A stretch of 64,000 bases of DNA from Bacterioplanoides pacificum. Its GTDB lineage: Bacteria; Pseudomonadota; Gammaproteobacteria; Pseudomonadales; Oceanobacteraceae. The notes under the pieces are model-generated. The model had not been told where the DNA came from. It was given only the letters and a program-made list of their open reading frames with translations, and ran no database searches. Shown here piece after piece: positions 63,203-64,000 of this stretch; position 1 is the stretch's first letter; each line of letters opens with the position of its first letter. Where the stretch lies: NCBI RefSeq assembly GCF_042648445.1, contig NZ_JBHRYB010000005.1:372001-436000 (forward strand), read 5' to 3'. The position numbers and the translations under genes were made by a program.

Positions 63203-63519
63203 TGAGCCAGTTTACCCTCTACGAAAACACAGATAAAACCACCAGAAAGGCCTATCCATATTTTTTGGATGTGCAAACTGGCCTAATCTCTGTACTGAAC
63301 TCCAGAGTCGTGATTCCGGTCATTCCCGCTCAGAATCTTAAAAGAGAAGCGCCAGAACGGTTATGCCCAATTTTTCAGATTGATAGCAACGAGTACGCAC
63401 TACTTACCCATCAGCTAACCAGTGTTCCGACATCGATTCTGAAGAGCCCCGTCGAAAACCTTGAAACGTTTCGCGATGAAATTATAAACGCTATAGATTT
63501 TCTGATTACTGGTATTTAA
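63202..63519 (+). CDS. ccdB: Type II toxin CcdB
   Basis: A 105-residue gyrase poison. Family pattern: FTLYEN at the start, YFLDVQTGLISVLNSRVVIPV, LTHQLTSVPTSIL and the terminal AIDFLITGI. The F-plasmid CcdB ends FWGI; the ITGI ending here resembles the Vibrio-type chromosomal CcdB as I recall it. It starts with GTG, overlapping the last base of ccdA, so translation is coupled to the antitoxin. Confidence 0.92.
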   Translation: MSQFTLYENTDKTTRKAYPYFLDVQTGLISVLNSRVVIPVIPAQNLKREAPERLCPIFQIDSNEYALLTHQLTSVPTSILKSPVENLETFRDEIINAIDFLITGI

Positions 63520-63575
63520 TGCCGAATTTCGGCTAGTTTAGAGTTGGGGAAGATCACATCACCCTTTTATTGTGT

Positions 63576-63968
63576 TTATTCAGATTCATTGACATATTGT
63601 GAATACAACAAATCCGCAAAGTCCTTTTCATCAATATCCTGAATGACTAAATCTCTCATTGCATCGGCAAAAAGTTCGTTATCACAGGTCAGCTCGTAAT
63701 CATTCAGAGACAGATACTCAAGCGCCACTGCCAAACCTGTTCTTTTATTTGCATCTGGTAGGGCATGAGACACTGCAATTGAATTTGCATACTTTGCGGC
63801 AATTTCGAAAATATCATCCAACTCTTCGTAAACAATTGCATTGTCTATTCTGCCAAGAGCACCTTGTAATTTAGCGATATCTGCTGTGCCCTTCATTCCT
63901 GGCTCATGCTTCAATATGAACATGTTGATTTCAATCACCCTCTCGAATGGGAAACTGATAATATCCAT
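63576..63968 (-). CDS. Doc-type (Fic-fold) toxin
   Basis: A 130-residue death-on-curing protein. The catalytic motif is HALPDANKRTGL, matching HxFxx(D/N)xNKR with leucine at the third place. Also typical are GTADIAKLQGALGRIDNAI and AAKYANSIAVSHAL. Doc toxins phosphorylate elongation factor Tu. Its ATG overlaps the stop of an upstream gene whose last ten codons are at the window edge (TAATG), the expected antitoxin. Confidence 0.87.
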   Translation of the reverse strand: MDIISFPFERVIEINMFILKHEPGMKGTADIAKLQGALGRIDNAIVYEELDDIFEIAAKYANSIAVSHALPDANKRTGLAVALEYLSLNDYELTCDNELFADAMRDLVIQDIDEKDFADLLYSQYVNESE

Positions 63969-64000
63969 TACATATCAGCCAAGCGACGAAATGTCTTAGA
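63968..64000 (-). CDS. C-terminal end of the Doc antitoxin, cut by the window
   Basis: Ten codons, SKTFRRLADM, then TAA overlapping the Doc start. Only position, frame and coupling indicate an antitoxin; the family cannot be told from ten residues. Confidence 0.55.
   Translation of the reverse strand, partial: SKTFRRLADM

Noticed and set aside
63202..63519. Loss of the C-terminal tryptophan in CcdB (ITGI instead of FWGI) as a sign of an inactive toxin
   Set aside because: The Vibrio-type chromosomal CcdB, as I recall it, has the same ITGI ending and is active, so this looks like a subfamily trait.

Overview
The window looks like a chromosomal stretch from a marine gammaproteobacterium of the Oceanospirillales type (Thalassolituus/Oceanobacter-like). 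This is inferred from gene content: fadBA, an Anr-controlled cbb3 oxidase cluster with ttcA, an AlmA-like monooxygenase, TRAP and BCCT transporters, and a DUF294/DnaQ-like pair. No rRNA gene was seen and no tRNA gene was recognised. Base composition was not computed.

Layout. 1-3.1 kb: fatty-acid beta-oxidation (3' part of fadB, then fadA). 3.1-6.6 kb: a DMT permease, a tiny membrane peptide next to a Fur-box-like site, a small membrane protein, greB, a secreted protein of unknown role and ttcA. 7.0-16.7 kb (minus strand): ccoNOQP, ccoG, ccoH-I-S, a TauE/SafE-like membrane protein and the Anr/Fnr regulator, with a candidate Anr-dependent promoter before ccoN. 17-18 kb: an alpha/beta hydrolase and an ABM-domain protein. 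18.2-24.2 kb: a Fur-box-preceded iron-acquisition operon (TonB-dependent receptor, PepSY-type membrane protein, DUF2271 and DUF4198 periplasmic proteins, membrane-anchored flavodoxin reductase). 24.5-36.3 kb: a BrxR/CapW-like WYL regulator, then a complete type I-F1 CRISPR-Cas locus (cas1, cas2-3, cas8f, cas5f, cas7f, cas6f) and an array of 37 full repeats. Inverted copies of a 30-bp dispersed element flank this block. 36.5-40.2 kb: small membrane proteins, repeats and a 7TM-DISM hybrid-type sensor kinase with an odd His/Cys/Asn-rich insertion. 40.3-46.4 kb: a Wadjet/Mks-type SMC operon (JetA/MksF, JetB/MksE, JetC/MksB) with no JetD nuclease beside it. 46.5-53.3 kb: truncated haemoglobin, a secreted zincin-like protein, and a two-component system next to a TRAP transporter. 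53.7-62.7 kb: a GGDEF remnant, AlmA-like monooxygenase, BCCT transporter, DnaQ-like exonuclease plus DUF294 protein, CorA-family transporter and an LPP20/ankyrin-like lipoprotein. 62.9-64 kb: two toxin-antitoxin modules (ccdAB and a Doc-type toxin with the end of its antitoxin).

How it works together. Anr, through the site before ccoN, would raise the high-affinity oxidase and its maturation genes under low oxygen. Fur would open the receptor/reductase operon under iron limitation. The defence-related material is concentrated between 24.5 and 46.4 kb: a WYL repressor-like gene leading into the cas operon, a canonical IHF-containing leader, and an SMC complex related to plasmid-defence systems. 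The least routine points are the WYL regulator/cas pairing, the altered repeat hairpin, the sharply broken last repeat, the AT-rich 5' half of cas8f, the JetD-less SMC operon with a repeat-built acidic tail, and the kinase insertion framed by a 9-bp direct repeat.
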